From Ectocarpus siliculosus (lineage: Eukaryota; Sar; Phaeophyceae; Ectocarpales; Ectocarpaceae), in NCBI GenBank assembly GCA_000310025.1, contig FN648527.1, positions 113,282 through 177,281 of the forward strand: a stretch of 64,000 nucleotides of DNA, given 5' to 3'. Of this stretch, positions 33,441-45,887 are shown piece after piece; position 1 is the first letter of the stretch, and each line of letters opens with the position of its first letter. The notes below the pieces were generated by a model. It was not told the origin of the DNA. It saw only the letters and a program-made list of their open reading frames with translations, and did not search any database. Both the position numbers and the translations under genes were made by a program.

Positions 33441-36059
33441 AAACGTCAAAATCAGGTCGAGCCCCAATCCCTTGTTTTGGGATCGAAGGACCATCCGAAG
33501 TCGTCCTTGTTCTTACGAAGCATTTCATATTTGTTTTAACTGTCGCATCCTCCTGATTCTCTTGTTTCGTAGACGTATTTCGCATTTGCTCATTTCTGCC
33601 TTTTGATCTCTGAGGGCTGTCCACGTCTTCAAGCTCTCAACAGAGGCGGTGGCGAGTTCCATCAAACCCGTACAGCGGACAGCATGTGGTTGTCCACGGT
33701 GTGTGGCAGCACCGCTCTCTCCCCCGTACAATAAAACATGCACTCTTCGGCTAGGTAGGGGAGTGGAAGCACCGAAGGAGCAGCACTGGGACGCTTAATT
33801 GTTTTCCTTCGAATTGCCTTGATTAACATCTCTGTGGGCTACGGAGGGAGACTTCCCCCGTACCACATGTTCCGCACGGCACAAAGCCTCTGAGGTATCC
33901 TAACGTGTTTCTGCTCCTAAAACACAAAACCCCCCTCAGAATACTATAAGACGGGACGAAACTGTTGTACAGTAGCAGTTTTGAACGATCGAGCCTCCCA
34001 ATGATACGCACTACCATTCAGAAAACACCCAATTCGAAGTCGTGCGATACCTGCTTCGAGATACAACAGTACAACCCGTCGAACCGTCCGATGTCGTGCA
34101 ATACGCTTATATTACCAACACAGAACTGTACGATACGCACCCTGCACGCATTTTGACCGCGAAACGGGACGGCACAGCTCAGCCGTTGGCCTTCCTGACG
34201 CACCACCCACCTAGAAAATCCCCATATCAGAGGACTCAAAGAGTTCCTCCACCAAGAAGCACAACGGCGAGTGTTACTTCAGAGAAACCCTAGTCTGTCC
34301 CTCGGCGGTGACGTGCAGTACCGACTGGCGATGGCCAGCTGTGGTGCACTATGAAGCGCTAAGTGTCGTTTGCCTTACCCTTCTGGATCGTCATGGACCC
34401 CGCGCCGTATGTTGGTTTCATGGCGTTGCTTGCTTCCCGCTGTATCTTTGCGGTTCCCATGAATGATTCCCATGATGCCTGAGATATCTCACTACACGGG
34501 GAAACATGACGAAAAACACAATTCAGAAAAAATAAAAACAGAAACAACAGAAGGAAAGCGATAGGGCTGCGCTATCGTGCTGCCCGGGTTTCCAAATATC
34601 GTGGGCATCCAAACGTACAGGGACAGGTTGCATGGGATCAAGCGACGCGCGAGGCATCGTATCGTTTGTTTGTTTTGTTTTGTCCGGGAGGGGGGGGTTA
34701 CGCGGCGCCACGTCAAATTCCTTCTTGCGGTTCGGCTTACGGCGCGGCCCATGATATACAAACAATGGGACCGTATAGCACGTGGCTTCATCATAGGAAA
34801 GGAATAACGTGGCTTCACATTGGTTGTCTCTGTAGATATAGTCGAGCGTCAATATTCTGCGCGCATCCGATATTCACGAGCGAGCTGACCGGCACGCACA
34901 TGACAATGCCGACCCGGGGCATTTGAACCACAATTGTCCCCGCCCGCGTCATGAGTCCATGTGGAAGACGCGTTATGAATGGCGCAATTTCCCGAAGGTC
35001 CAAACAAGGAGAATTCACGGTGTTGCTGCATACTGCGCCAACCTTGGTGAGAAACTAACCCTAAGAAACAGGTACTCCTACCATCCTAACCGTGTTGGGG
35101 GAGGGGAGAGGGCACGTAGTTCGACCTTAACTCTGCGCTCTCGCCGCTATGCATCGTTCGAGACATGACCAAGTTTTACGAGAACATTCTCGGGTATCTT
35201 TCACCTACAGTATATCGATTCCAACCATGCGGCCGAAGCGACATAGGTGGCCAATGCCACTATACTAGTACAGTGATTTTCGCGATCGTCGATACCTGAC
35301 GGAGTAAAGTTTGTCTCACAAAAACAAACAAACAGACGTGCATGTCTGAAGAAGACGTGCATGTGCACACACACACCATTAACAACACAATGTGCGTGCC
35401 AGAGCTGTTGCATCGATGAATGAAACTGTTCGGAAGCATCACACTGGGAGATACTTCTCGACCAGTTGATGCTTTGGTTCCCCAAAACCTAGGCCCTGAG
35501 AATGTGTACTCGACATTTGAGAAACTAACGCCGTCGTCGGCGCCAAGCTAAGACTGGTGTGACGAGGAACTGTCTTCGAAACCGCGGTGCGGAAATACCA
35601 GCAACGGGCCGATGCACGGGGCGTGACCCATTTCTTTCGCTCTCCCCCACAAAATACACGAGTAATGGCCAAGGGCATGTCTTGCACAGGGGCGGGTCCC
35701 CTTTCCCGTCCACACAGCGCTTCGTGTGGGGAAGGTAGACCAGACTTTCTCTGGTTTTCTCCCACTATGATAAGCAGCAGATTAATTAAGACACTGACGG
35801 TCGGAACCCTGAATACAGGCCCATGGTCGCCGGATTTTGCCTGGAACTAGTGCTCATATTTGTTTTTCCGTAAGGAGTCGCACGCTTGTTGGCACGTTTC
35901 GTTTATTTTCGCTAGACAACAACAAGGCAATCTCCGATATTTCCCCTGTGTGATTTCAGCAACTTCATCCGCATCTACAATGCGTCAGAACGAAAGAGCA
36001 GCGTTTTTGTGACGTACGTTGGCTGCTGTCAGCGATACGGACGCAACCGTCTTGCATGA
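33441..36059. other. No gene seen
   Basis: Frames of up to ~110 codons on both strands without domain, splice or repeat support. I could not identify any element here. Confidence 0.4.
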
Positions 36060-36765
36060 GCGTAGCGATCGGCAACATGGCACCGTTCGAGCGAGTTTCC
36101 GGAAATATACATCGGTATGCTTGTTTTGGTGTGTCAACGGCGGCGTCAGGTTCGTGAGAGCCGACATGAGTAATGTTTGGGACACTCCGGATCCGACTCC
36201 CTGCGGACTTTGCGACTACCGCTGAGTTTGCAGCAGCGGCGAGGGCCAGTCCCAACCTCAGCGACCGGGCACCGTTCGAAGGTTTGAGTTTTCAATATTG
36301 GTATATATCAACTGTATTACCTACTGAGTTAGCGGCGATGGCCGAAGCCCCCGGCTCAGTGGCAGGGCACCGTTCGAGCCACAGTTCAAAAATTTTTGAC
36401 AGTATGTTATTGTTAGTGCACTCCGGGTCCAACTACCCTACCGAGTTGGCGGCGATGGACAGAGCCATCCACCTGCTCGGTAACAGGGCACCGTTCGAGC
36501 GGAAATTTACTGTTGTTCGACAATGGTGTCTTTTTTTTTGTGATTGCGCTCCGGATTCGACTACCTACTGAGTTGGCGGCGATGGCCGATGCCAGCCACC
36601 AGCGCACCGTTCGAGCGACCAATTTATATTTACTCATTGTTGTGTGACATGATTATTTATTTGGGGTGATTGCCCTCCGGATCCGACTACTTGCGGAGTT
36701 GGAAACGATAGCCGAAACCAGCCCCAGCCTCAGTAACAGGGCACCGTTCGAGCGACATTGTTATC
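36060..36765 (+). repeat. Tandem array, about 110-150 bp unit, five copies
   Basis: Units share 'ctccgga.ccgactacct', 'gagttggcggcgatggccga' and 'cagggcaccgttcgagcga'. Copies lie near 36185, 36325, 36420, 36547 and 36665, with one stray 'ggcaccgttcgagcgag' at 36079. Spacers are AT-rich and variable. Confidence 0.85.
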
Positions 36766-37259
36766 GCCTGCATGCGATATGGCGCTACATGTAGGTATAG
36801 GCGGCCGCCCGCCGATGAGCGGGACGGCCACCTGGAGGCATTTTTTTTGCCATTGTGTGATTAGCCGTACATTGGCCGAGACGGACACGGCGGTCACGAA
36901 ATATGCGAGAAGGTCGTGTTTATTTTGTTTAATTTAGTACGGAACAATTACTTTGTTTGGCGTATTTAATTTTGCAACAAATACTTCGGCAACCCTAAAT
37001 AAAATGTCGGCACCATCGCACTTGGAAAATAAGAGAATGACGCACGCTTAACCCTGTGGCGTCTTCGGCCGGTCTGAGATTGATCATTTTTCCATTTTTT
37101 TTCTAAGGCGCTGAACAGACGGTCTATGAATAGTCGTGTAGTGGAGGATGGAAAAAAAAAACGAACCCGCACGCAAAGGAGTTGTACCGCACAGCATGCT
37201 AGCGAGGGCACGCCACACACACGCCACGCATACACCACGAGGGGGTGCGCCGAGAGCTC
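36766..37259. other. Spacer before the piggyBac-type gene
   Basis: AT-rich, with a GGCGGCCGCCCGCC palindromic patch near 36800 and a TTAA at ~36967. TTAA is the piggyBac target site, but I could not match it with a right-hand partner. Confidence 0.4.
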
Positions 37260-37868
37260 ATGGGGAAGCATCTACGCCCCGCGTGGTCTGCCCTTCTAGG
37301 GGGGGCGGCGCTGTTGGTAGCGCTTGCGGTTGCGCTACCAGCAGCGCCAGTTGGCATTCCTGCTTCTACATTGGCGCCCGTGTCCCGCGTGCAGCAGTCC
37401 ACACTTGCTTTGTACCCTGGCATGGAGGACAGCGCGGCTGACATCGACCCAAATGAGGCTAGCGATGATGGGGATTCAGACGACGAGTTTGATCTAGTCC
37501 CCAAGTCCCAAGCGCGGTATGCTGTAAACTCGCACAACGCTGGTCTCAACACGAGGGGGGCAGCTCGGCACCATCAACAACAGCGGCAGCAGCATCCCAC
37601 CCCGGCATCACCGGCCACACCGCCGGCTCGGACGACCACGCGTGAGCCGCGACAACCGATGATTCTGTGGATAGCCGAGTCGAAGCGGCAAGCGCGTGAG
37701 GCTGCAGAGCGGGAGCAGCAGCAGCGGGAGCAGCAGCAGCAGCAACCATCACCGGAGCCTGCTCCAGCCAAGAGCTCAAACTCGCAAGACGTTGGGCGGC
37801 ATGAACAACAACGGACCCCGGCACGATCGTTGACGGAGCTGCTCCGGACAACGTCGCGTGAGCCGCAA

Positions 37869-37915
<47 letters not shown>

Positions 37916-38294
37916 GCAGCAACAACAGCAGCAACAACAGCAGCAACAGCAACCGCCCCCACCGGATCCTTCTCCGGCCACCAAGTCCGTCTGCGGCGCT
38001 ATCATTAGCCGCGGCCCACGGGCTGAGCAAAAGTGCGGCAACAAGGATGGAGGTAGGACACCAGGGTTTTGCAAGCACCATGATGGACAACAGCAGCGCC
38101 GCAAAACGGCCTCCGGTGCAGCCGTTGGAGTGGGGGACAGCGTCCAGGCAGGGAATCATGACTCGGAGGCGGGGGTGGGTGGTGGCGTGGACGAACTGCA
38201 GACTCCTGGTGCGCATCCTATCATAGCGAAGTCCAGGGAACTGCACTACGCGCAGGCCGGGAAAATCCAGGACATTGGATTCAGGGCAGCGTAG
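37260..38294 (+). CDS. Poly-Gln, Cys/His-motif protein; likely first exon of the piggyBac gene
   Basis: The frame opens with ATG at 37260, and another ATG at 37422 starts MEDSAADIDPNEASDDGDSD. The acidic start is typical of piggyBac-type transposase N-termini. A Pro/Thr-rich part follows, then two Gln tracts, the longer from uninterrupted CAG/CAA codons (37869-37955). A C-X13-C-X11-C-X2-H motif comes next (VCGAI...KCGNKDGG...GFCKHH), a looser relative of the EsV-1-7 pattern. A GTGGGT donor in phase 0 at 38175 would join it to the exon at 38736, whose phase also is 0; that link is inferred. If unspliced it ends at 38292-38294. The Gln tract is likely length-variable. Confidence 0.55.
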
Positions 38295-38735
38295 GAGAGT
38301 GTGTGGCACCTCAAGCACCACGAACTCCAAAAACCAAAGGTGCGCCACATAGTGCTTCGCCTACCTTTGAGCGTTGGTGTGTTTGTACGAAATTGTACAT
38401 CTGCGTGAGAAAACACCATGAAGCACACAACAGCAGTGTGCTTTGATTAGGTACAATAAACACAGTCTTCACGCGTTTATTGTTTTACTGTTTTTGGAGT
38501 AACACCGACCGCGCACAATGTAGACGGCTCACTAATGACAAATGTGTGTGTCGCTCATTGCCGAAGGCGATACTGCTATTTGTTTGTCGTACTGTGACCA
38601 ATCGTAATGTATGTTCGTACCATTGCGTCGTGTGTTGTTCGGTGCTGCTGTGCGACTCTATTTTGCTTTCGGGTGTATTTTTGGGTTGCCCCCTAACGAT
38701 ACCCCTCCCTGGTGTTTTTTGTTGGCCTTTTCCAG

Positions 38736-41700
38736 GCTGGTGATCCACCTCTCCGTCCCATGCCGGATGATGCCAAAGGTTGGGTGTTGGAGGGACTACC
38801 CCGGGACGAGTCATCCGACCCGTACAAGAGACGGCACAAACACCCCGGCGGCAACAAGTTCAGCCTATCGGACCAGCTGAAGACGAGTCTACCGAAGGTC
38901 GACAGGAAGGGTGGGGGTCTCCCATTCATGTTCTTCGAGAACACTTTCCCGAAGGAGGCGCAGGACGCCGTCCTTGAGGAGGTGAGGAAAACCAAGGTCG
39001 TGCTTTGTGTCTTTCAAAAATATTCTGCGAGTTAGGGCATACCCCCCCCCCCACACACACACAAACAACAAAAGAGTGGTGTTCAAGTCGTGGAATGGTG
39101 TTCATCATGCCACGCGGTAGGAGGACGCGTATATCGGCCACCACGCGCACTTTAGCATAAGCGCGGACTGTATAACGACGGACAGTGTCCACGAAGCATT
39201 CGGCACTTCGAATTTCACTTCGAACTGTTTGTGAGGGCCATGGGTTTATCGTTATATGTTGAGACGTGCAGGAGCCTTGCTTAGAAGGCCGTGGGGGGGA
39301 AAGGGCCTTCGTGAAACACGATGGGCCTAGGATCCACCAGGTGTCAGAGTCGACAAGAGAAAACATGCATGCATACGTCAAAGGTAGGCAGCGAAGACGC
39401 GTGAAAGTAGTTCTAGCATCGCACTCGCCAAAAACAATTACCATCATCAGCGAAAATGTTAATCACACCATGCACATTGCACGGGACCCGCCGGAGTCAT
39501 GTATGCCTTTATGGCTACCTGAAACCAGGAGCTGTGTTTTCGAAGGGACGCTGTGCACCACCAACTATCTTCACGATGTTGTGCTACGCTTCCTCCAGGC
39601 TGGCTGACTTTTTGTTGTGCCAAATTGTTTTTCACAGATCCCTCTTGTGTCCCGCCCCTTCCCGCCGTTATATCCCGCCCTCTTTTCAGAAGCACGGGTA
39701 CGTCAACTTCTGCGCCGACGAGTCTGACCCGCCCCTTGAACACCAAGAAGATCGGAACCGGGCGAAAAAGGTGACGCGTGGCTTTCAGACGTTGCCGTAC
39801 AAGGACCTGGCGCATGGATCTCGAGAGTACGGCTTCGAGCGCAAGCACCTGTACGGTGTGATGGGTATCCTGATCACCGCGGGAATCACCCAGAAGCGGT
39901 GGATCACCGATCACTGGGGACTGGAAGCCCATGACAACTACCCCCTGGTCCGTATTTGCATGCCTCGAGACCTGTTTGTCCTGTTCTACGGCCGCTTCTT
40001 CCACTTGGCCCCGGCCACCGGCAAGGTGAACAAGGACGATCCCCAGTACGACTGCCAACACCACATTAGGTATGCCCGACAACGTATACGTTTTGGGTCC
40101 CTCGATGTGCTGCCTGCTCCGCCCCTTCAGCACAACGGCCTAAGATATGTATTCCCGAAACGTGAGAAACAACTAATTATGTACTAGAGGAAACGTCTCA
40201 ATAAGAAAACAGAGGAGGGACCCCTAAAATAGAATACTCTACTATTCATCAGACACGAGAGGTTGCGGGGGGGGAGTGTGTGTGTCGAACAATAAAACTA
40301 AGAAAGATACACCAAGCAAACTGCTTTTCTCTCTCTCTTCCCCCTCTCCCATGTGCTACCCATCCCCTCATATGAAGTGCATGAAAACGGACCCCTCAGG
40401 CCCGCGGGCGGCTGCTTTGACACAAATTGTGTGTCGTTGTCGGAGCGTGAAGCGCCCATAGCGACGCCGGCCCAAAATACGCCGGGTAGCTCGGCAGATG
40501 CTGTCTTCCGACGGTATAATGTTTTCCGGCAAAACAAGTGTGCCGTCCGTCAGACCGTGTACGATGACTCGTTCGGATGTGACCACAATAAATATCTCCT
40601 ACTCTCGGCAGGAAGCTGGAGGACGTGTTAAACAAGTGCTGGAGCGAGCTTGTGGAACCGGGCGCATGCCTATCGTACGACGAGCAGATGGTTAAGAGCA
40701 CGGCGAGAGTGATGTTCGCGCTCATGAGGTTCAACGAGGCGAAGCCTATCAAGCACGGTGAGGTTGAAAGTGAAAACCCGAGTAGATCGTGGGGGGGGGG
40801 GGCGGGGGCGTTAGTCCTTGTGTCTGATGTCGGTCGCATCATCGGTTCCCACACCGTTGCATGTAAACATTGCATGTTCGCCTTTTTTTTTTTTTTTGGT
40901 GTACAACTATGAGGGTGGTATTGTAGAACATATTGTGCGGAGTCGAGAACCCTTTGCACTCCGAACCCTCACTTCGTGCAAAGGGTATGATCACACCACG
41001 TTGTATTGAAATTGTCAAGCACCCTCGATATAGTTACACAGTGCTGCTGTCTCTAGGAGTTGAAGAACCAGAATTTTGTTTTTCCATTCGCACTTTCCTC
41101 CAAACGGACGTAAGCAAGCACAGTACGCCAAACACTAAATGGTAACATTGAACTATTTACAGATTCCTGCGGGTGTGTCAAACAAAAGCTGAAGTGCATC
41201 GCGTGTGTCAACTTTGACATATTATACAGCGCGGGAGTAATGGCGACAGCTCACGTGCCCGTTTTCTTTTTTGTTGTTGTTCTTCGTCGGCTCCCGCCCA
41301 GGAATCAAATGCTGGCTATTTGCTGCCCTTCCGGCTACTGCTTCGTCCAGAGCATCGACGGCGGGTTCAGCAGCGACACCAAGCTGAGGCCATATGCGAG
41401 TTGCCCCCTTGGGCGGTCGGCACACACGGTGGTGTACGTCCTACTCGAGGCATGCGAGACTTTCTCCAACAAGATCACCGGCAAGGGTAATACGGTAGGT
41501 ATGGACAAGTTTTCACCGGAGCCCTCCTGCATCGCTACGCGCGACATTTTCGCCGTCGGGACTCTACGCGGGAACCGCATCGGAGTGGAGCTCGCCAACT
41601 ACCTCTGGGCAAAGGAGGGCATGACGGGGACGGAGCGTGGGCAAATGCTGACGGCCCGCTTGGACGAGCTCGTGATCGTCAAGTGGATAGACTCCCAGGA

Positions 41701-42758
41701 GGTGTACCTGATGTCGACGAAACATGTATTGCGGGCGAGTGGCGACCTCTCGCGTACGAGTGAGTACAACCGCACAATTACGCCGTAATGATAGTTTCTC
41801 CCGGACCTGCACCCAATCGTTGTGTACCGTTCGTGTCGCCCCAACAAAGTGATGCGTAGATTGGTTGTTTCATGGTTTTCTCCCAAACAAGTTGTTGGCG
41901 GTGTGTTGTACGGCATGATCGATGGGGGAAATATAGTTTGGTTTGGGAGGGCATGCTTGTCTGCTGTAGGTGAAAGACTTCCATGGTGAGACTGAAAAGT
42001 TGTTTTGCCTGCAGCACGGACTAAGGTTACATGTGCATCACCCACCGTAATATTTTTTCCGATCAACCTGACACGTCTGCCGAACTTCTTTTTTCATATC
42101 TTCACAGGAAGCAAGCTGCGAACAACTACGGCGAGAGAGTGTCGAACAGGCAGCCACTTGCTCGCAAGAAGTATGTGAACAACATGGGTGGCGTCGACGT
42201 CGCGAACCAGCGGCTAGGCGTCCACGCCCATTCGCACAGGCCGATGACGTTCTTCTGGAGGCAGGCGTGTCTTCGATCAAAAGTTCGCTCAAGCTGTCAG
42301 CAACGCGTGGCTCCTGTTTTACGAGTGGGCTGGGGTGCTAGTCACGCAGTGTACGGCGGCGTTGAAGGCAGCGACCGAAGACGGGGGGGTGGGTGACGCC
42401 GGGGAGGCCGAACAGGGAGGGGCGGCGGCGGACAGTTGCGACCTCACGGTGGCAGAGCTTCGCGAGTTTCAAACCCTCGTCAAGAAGACCATGAAGATGG
42501 AGCGTGTTGACTGGGAGCGTGGCTCGCGAATCACCTCAGGTCCTTGTGCAATGTAGGACACACCGAAAATGGGGCGAGGCGCGCGACGATACCTCTTGAG
42601 TCGTACCTCGTGAACGGCGCATGTTCTCCCCGTGTATGTCGTGGGGGGGCTTGCAAAAAGACATCCGGTCCGTACACTGGGACCAGAACTTGTGGCGTAT
42701 GCTGGTGTGATACTTGAACGGCTGGGAACGGGAAAGGCCCGGCGTTGATCCTGTGCAC
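38736..42758 (+). pseudogene. piggyBac-type (DDE_Tnp_1_7) transposase, frameshifted
   Basis: Exons 38736-38981, 39690-40069, 40612-40757, 41302-~41759 and 42107-~42700. The first three junctions keep phase (0, 2, 1). The core is recognisable: 'LFVLFYGRFFHLAP', then the first Asp in LSYDEQMV with NEAKPIKHGIKCW, the second in VGMDKFSPEP with VGTLRGNRIGVE, and the third in VKWIDSQEVYLMSTKH. KKYVNNMGGVDVANQRLG is the family's MGGVD.ADQ block. A C-terminal Cys cluster (CSPRVCRGGACKK...CGVCWC) corresponds to the piggyBac Cys-rich domain. Damage: one base lost after GIKCW (41318), an unresolved phase at 41759/42107, an extra base near 42267 (before VFDQKFAQAVSNAWLLFYEW), and a TGA (42714) inside the Cys domain. 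All three Asp survive, so the decay is recent. Confidence 0.85.
40926..41040 (+). repeat. Dispersed repeat inside a piggyBac intron
   Basis: Second copy of the 2228-2330 repeat. Confidence 0.6.
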
Positions 42759-45700
42759 GAAGTGTCACAAACTACCGGAAGCGCATGTTGCCGCTAGGGA
42801 ATGGGTCGCCGGGAGAATGGACAAGCCAATCTCTTGGTTGGAATCGACGCCAGAACATTTTTTTGTTTTTTCGTGTGTTCTAGGTACCAGCAAGGAAGGC
42901 GTCACCGCCGTCAGAATACGATCGGGGGGGCGGCGGGGGGGGGGGTGCTTCCCTGTGGCAGTGTGTGGGCAAACACAGCCCTGTTGTAACGATATATATT
43001 TGAACCAGGCGTGGGGCGGCCAATTGTGCTTATTTACATGGAAAGGGATGGCGACCGGTAAGGGGGTTCGTGTTTTCTGATGGCATGCAGAGCAACAGAA
43101 GTAACCAAGACTTATCGCGAGGCTCGTGTGTACAAGATGAACTAGTTTTTTGTGCTTCTTGGCTGCCACGGCAGAAATGTTCCGTCTCGGGTTTGCAGTT
43201 TGCTGCCTGTGATGTTCCTAGGTCAATATTGATAATTTACGTTTCGGCGCTCGAAGTGTGACGAACGCAATGAATAGTTATTGGGTGAGGTATCGTTCGC
43301 TGCTAGTTCGATGGGGCGATTGTCAAGCGCCAACAGTAAAACTATTTATATTGTGAATAGCATGTGTAAAAACACCCAGCACACATGTTACGCTTTCATG
43401 GTTCGTGGGTACAGCCTACCCTCTGTTTTGCATGCGTGTGCAAAGCATGAACGCCCAAAGTTTGCTGTGCGCTGGTGCCGTTCGTGGCGATGGATACGGC
43501 CAGATTGAACGTGCATGCACGTTTCATGCCTCGTCAATGTTTGCGCAAACACTCCTAACCCTACGGCTTTTGTGCGAGAGCTCGCGTGGTTGCCGCGCTT
43601 TTGCTTGTTGTAATATTGTTGTTCTTCAGAAAATATAAAAAAACGCTGCAGCACATGCTGCTTCCTCCGCTCAGTAGCGGCTAACATCCGGCTGGCTCGT
43701 ACGCCTGCCGTGGTGACAGGCCAACTACCCCAACAAGGGTGCACGCATCCCGAATGAGGTAGATTATACCGTGAACAACACAAGACAAAGCCCCCACCCA
43801 CCAGACATCGCTGACGTCAGGTCGGGCTAAGACAGCCCCCAAAAGAGCCGATCGCTCCCGCTCGCACGAGCTCCCAAACAAAGGCCAACACAACGAATCA
43901 CAAACAACCAAGACATCGAAAATGTACTTCGGTCTTTGTACCCTACACTACAGACCGGGATTTAGTCACCAGGGACTGTTGCAACCTTCACATTTCCGAT
44001 GGGTACCACCTATGCGGAGGGAGGGAAGACAACCACGCGAGGGCCGTCGTGTTCCAACACATCACACAGGCTACAAGTTGGCAAATTTCCGGTGAACATC
44101 CTGTTCTCCAATCCAAGCACCAATCAAGACGGGGCATTCCAAGCATAAATCAAGACAGGGTGGTATTTCTCGGCACCCCCTAACCTTGTAGTAGGTCCAT
44201 TTTTTAGGGCAACGCCACAGGAACACGGCACTCCCGAGACCATTGTAGAGGCGATCAAAACAACAAGTCAAATTGAAAGCATGACAACGAAAACATCCGG
44301 CTTTGACCCTGACACAACAGCATTGTGCCTTCAGCCACGACAACGTCGAACACACCACAGCTACATAGTACTTTTTTGCAACACGCCAACATGTCAAAGT
44401 AGTAGGTCTTGCGAAGGACGGCTGGCGCCTCTAGCACGAGAACGCCTCAACCACGGAGGCTTCCATTTCCTCGTTTCCAGGCCACAACGCACGGCAAGTG
44501 TGCGTGAAACAATCTTGAGCTGCACCCCCCTCCCTCGAGCGTTCATGGCCATCGCCCCATCGAATCAAGCCTGTGGTACTACATGCGTTGACCGGGATAC
44601 ACACATCAGTCACCGGAGCCGTACTTACATACACATTCAAATGGAAGGAGAAGGCGATGTACCAATCAGCCATGCTGCAGTGGGCCAATTGGCGTTTCAA
44701 GGCGGCATGCCACGTCCAACTCAAATTCCTAGCATCGTGACGGGGGCATTCGCGATATTCGCCGACACCGCACCGACAGTCATTTTCGAAGAGTATGGCA
44801 TAGATAAGGAAGGAGGCCAACAACATAAAGCACACAGAACCTCGTACAGCAGTACATAACACCGCCTACGACACATTGCCCAGCAGGCGCTTACTCTAAC
44901 AGCGACTCGCGGGCAGCAGCAGGAAGGAAGGAGTTTATCTTCTGTGCCTGTAGTCTACTTGCTGACTTGTTTGTTGCACGGCTGAATAGATAGGTGGCAT
45001 TATTTCACTAACATTGAGGACACTGGCTACTGTCGGAAAATTTTGCACCTCCAACGGTATCAATACATATATATACTGGTAGGTGTTTTTTAATTAATTA
45101 TTAGTTATTTTTTGGGTATTTGGATGGCAAGTGGAGAGACTGATCACCTGCGACCTGAATGCCCCATTTTCTATCAAGATGAAAAAACACAAGGGCACAA
45201 AGGGGTTTGAATTGACGTCGCTGGGCTGAAAGTTCCACGCGTTACCACTACATCAACCTGTGGATCAGTTGTTACCATACTGTGGCAATCTTGCGTTTCT
45301 AAATATGACAAAAATGGCCCGGCTGTTTTTTTTTTTATGACGGTCACGATTTTTGTTGTTCCGCTCGCCGCTCAACGAATCTGTGCATATGTGGTGTCCC
45401 AAGAATCACAGACTGAGACCGACAAACACAGACACAGACAGACTTCGAGCGGGAGTACAAGAAGCAGGGTGCAAAACCAGACCGTTCGGAGAGGCTCTGC
45501 ATCAGCCCTTCCTTTGTGTGTGCTGGGTGGGGCTGATGGGCCTTTTCGCTTGTTCTTCAGGTCTTCTTGCCTGCACGCCGGGAAACTTCAGAGTCATGCA
45601 ACGGTAGGGGTTCACGTTTTGGCACGAATCCCTTCTGAGTTCAGTGGCTGCGACATTATCAGTCGTCACAGGTGCACGACGTAGATGTCTAAAGCGTGTA

Positions 45701-45887
45701 ATGGCTGGCAAATTTTGCCCTTTCGAGTCAAAATTGGAGTAGGGATGTCCCAGATCAATCTATAGCTTCACACCATGTGTGTCCCGAACATCCTCGCTCC
45801 CATTCGCTCACACCACTGCCAACCGCCCAATTCGGCTGAATAAGTTCCTCAAAGCAAAATAGAAGGTAAGCACCCCAAATGTAAAGT
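42759..45887. other. No gene seen
   Basis: Includes G-runs near 42925 and several 100-190-codon frames on both strands (for example 44281-44859 plus and 44431-44862 minus, which overlap). They lack domains and splice support. I see no recognisable element. Confidence 0.4.

Noticed and set aside
36060-36765. CRISPR array
   Set aside because: Units are over 100 bp, imperfect and unevenly spaced in a eukaryotic context; no cas genes.
37574-38104. Long minus-strand frame with a poly-Cys tract
   Set aside because: It is the antisense shadow of the CAG tract; the plus-strand frame has the acidic and Cys/His motifs.
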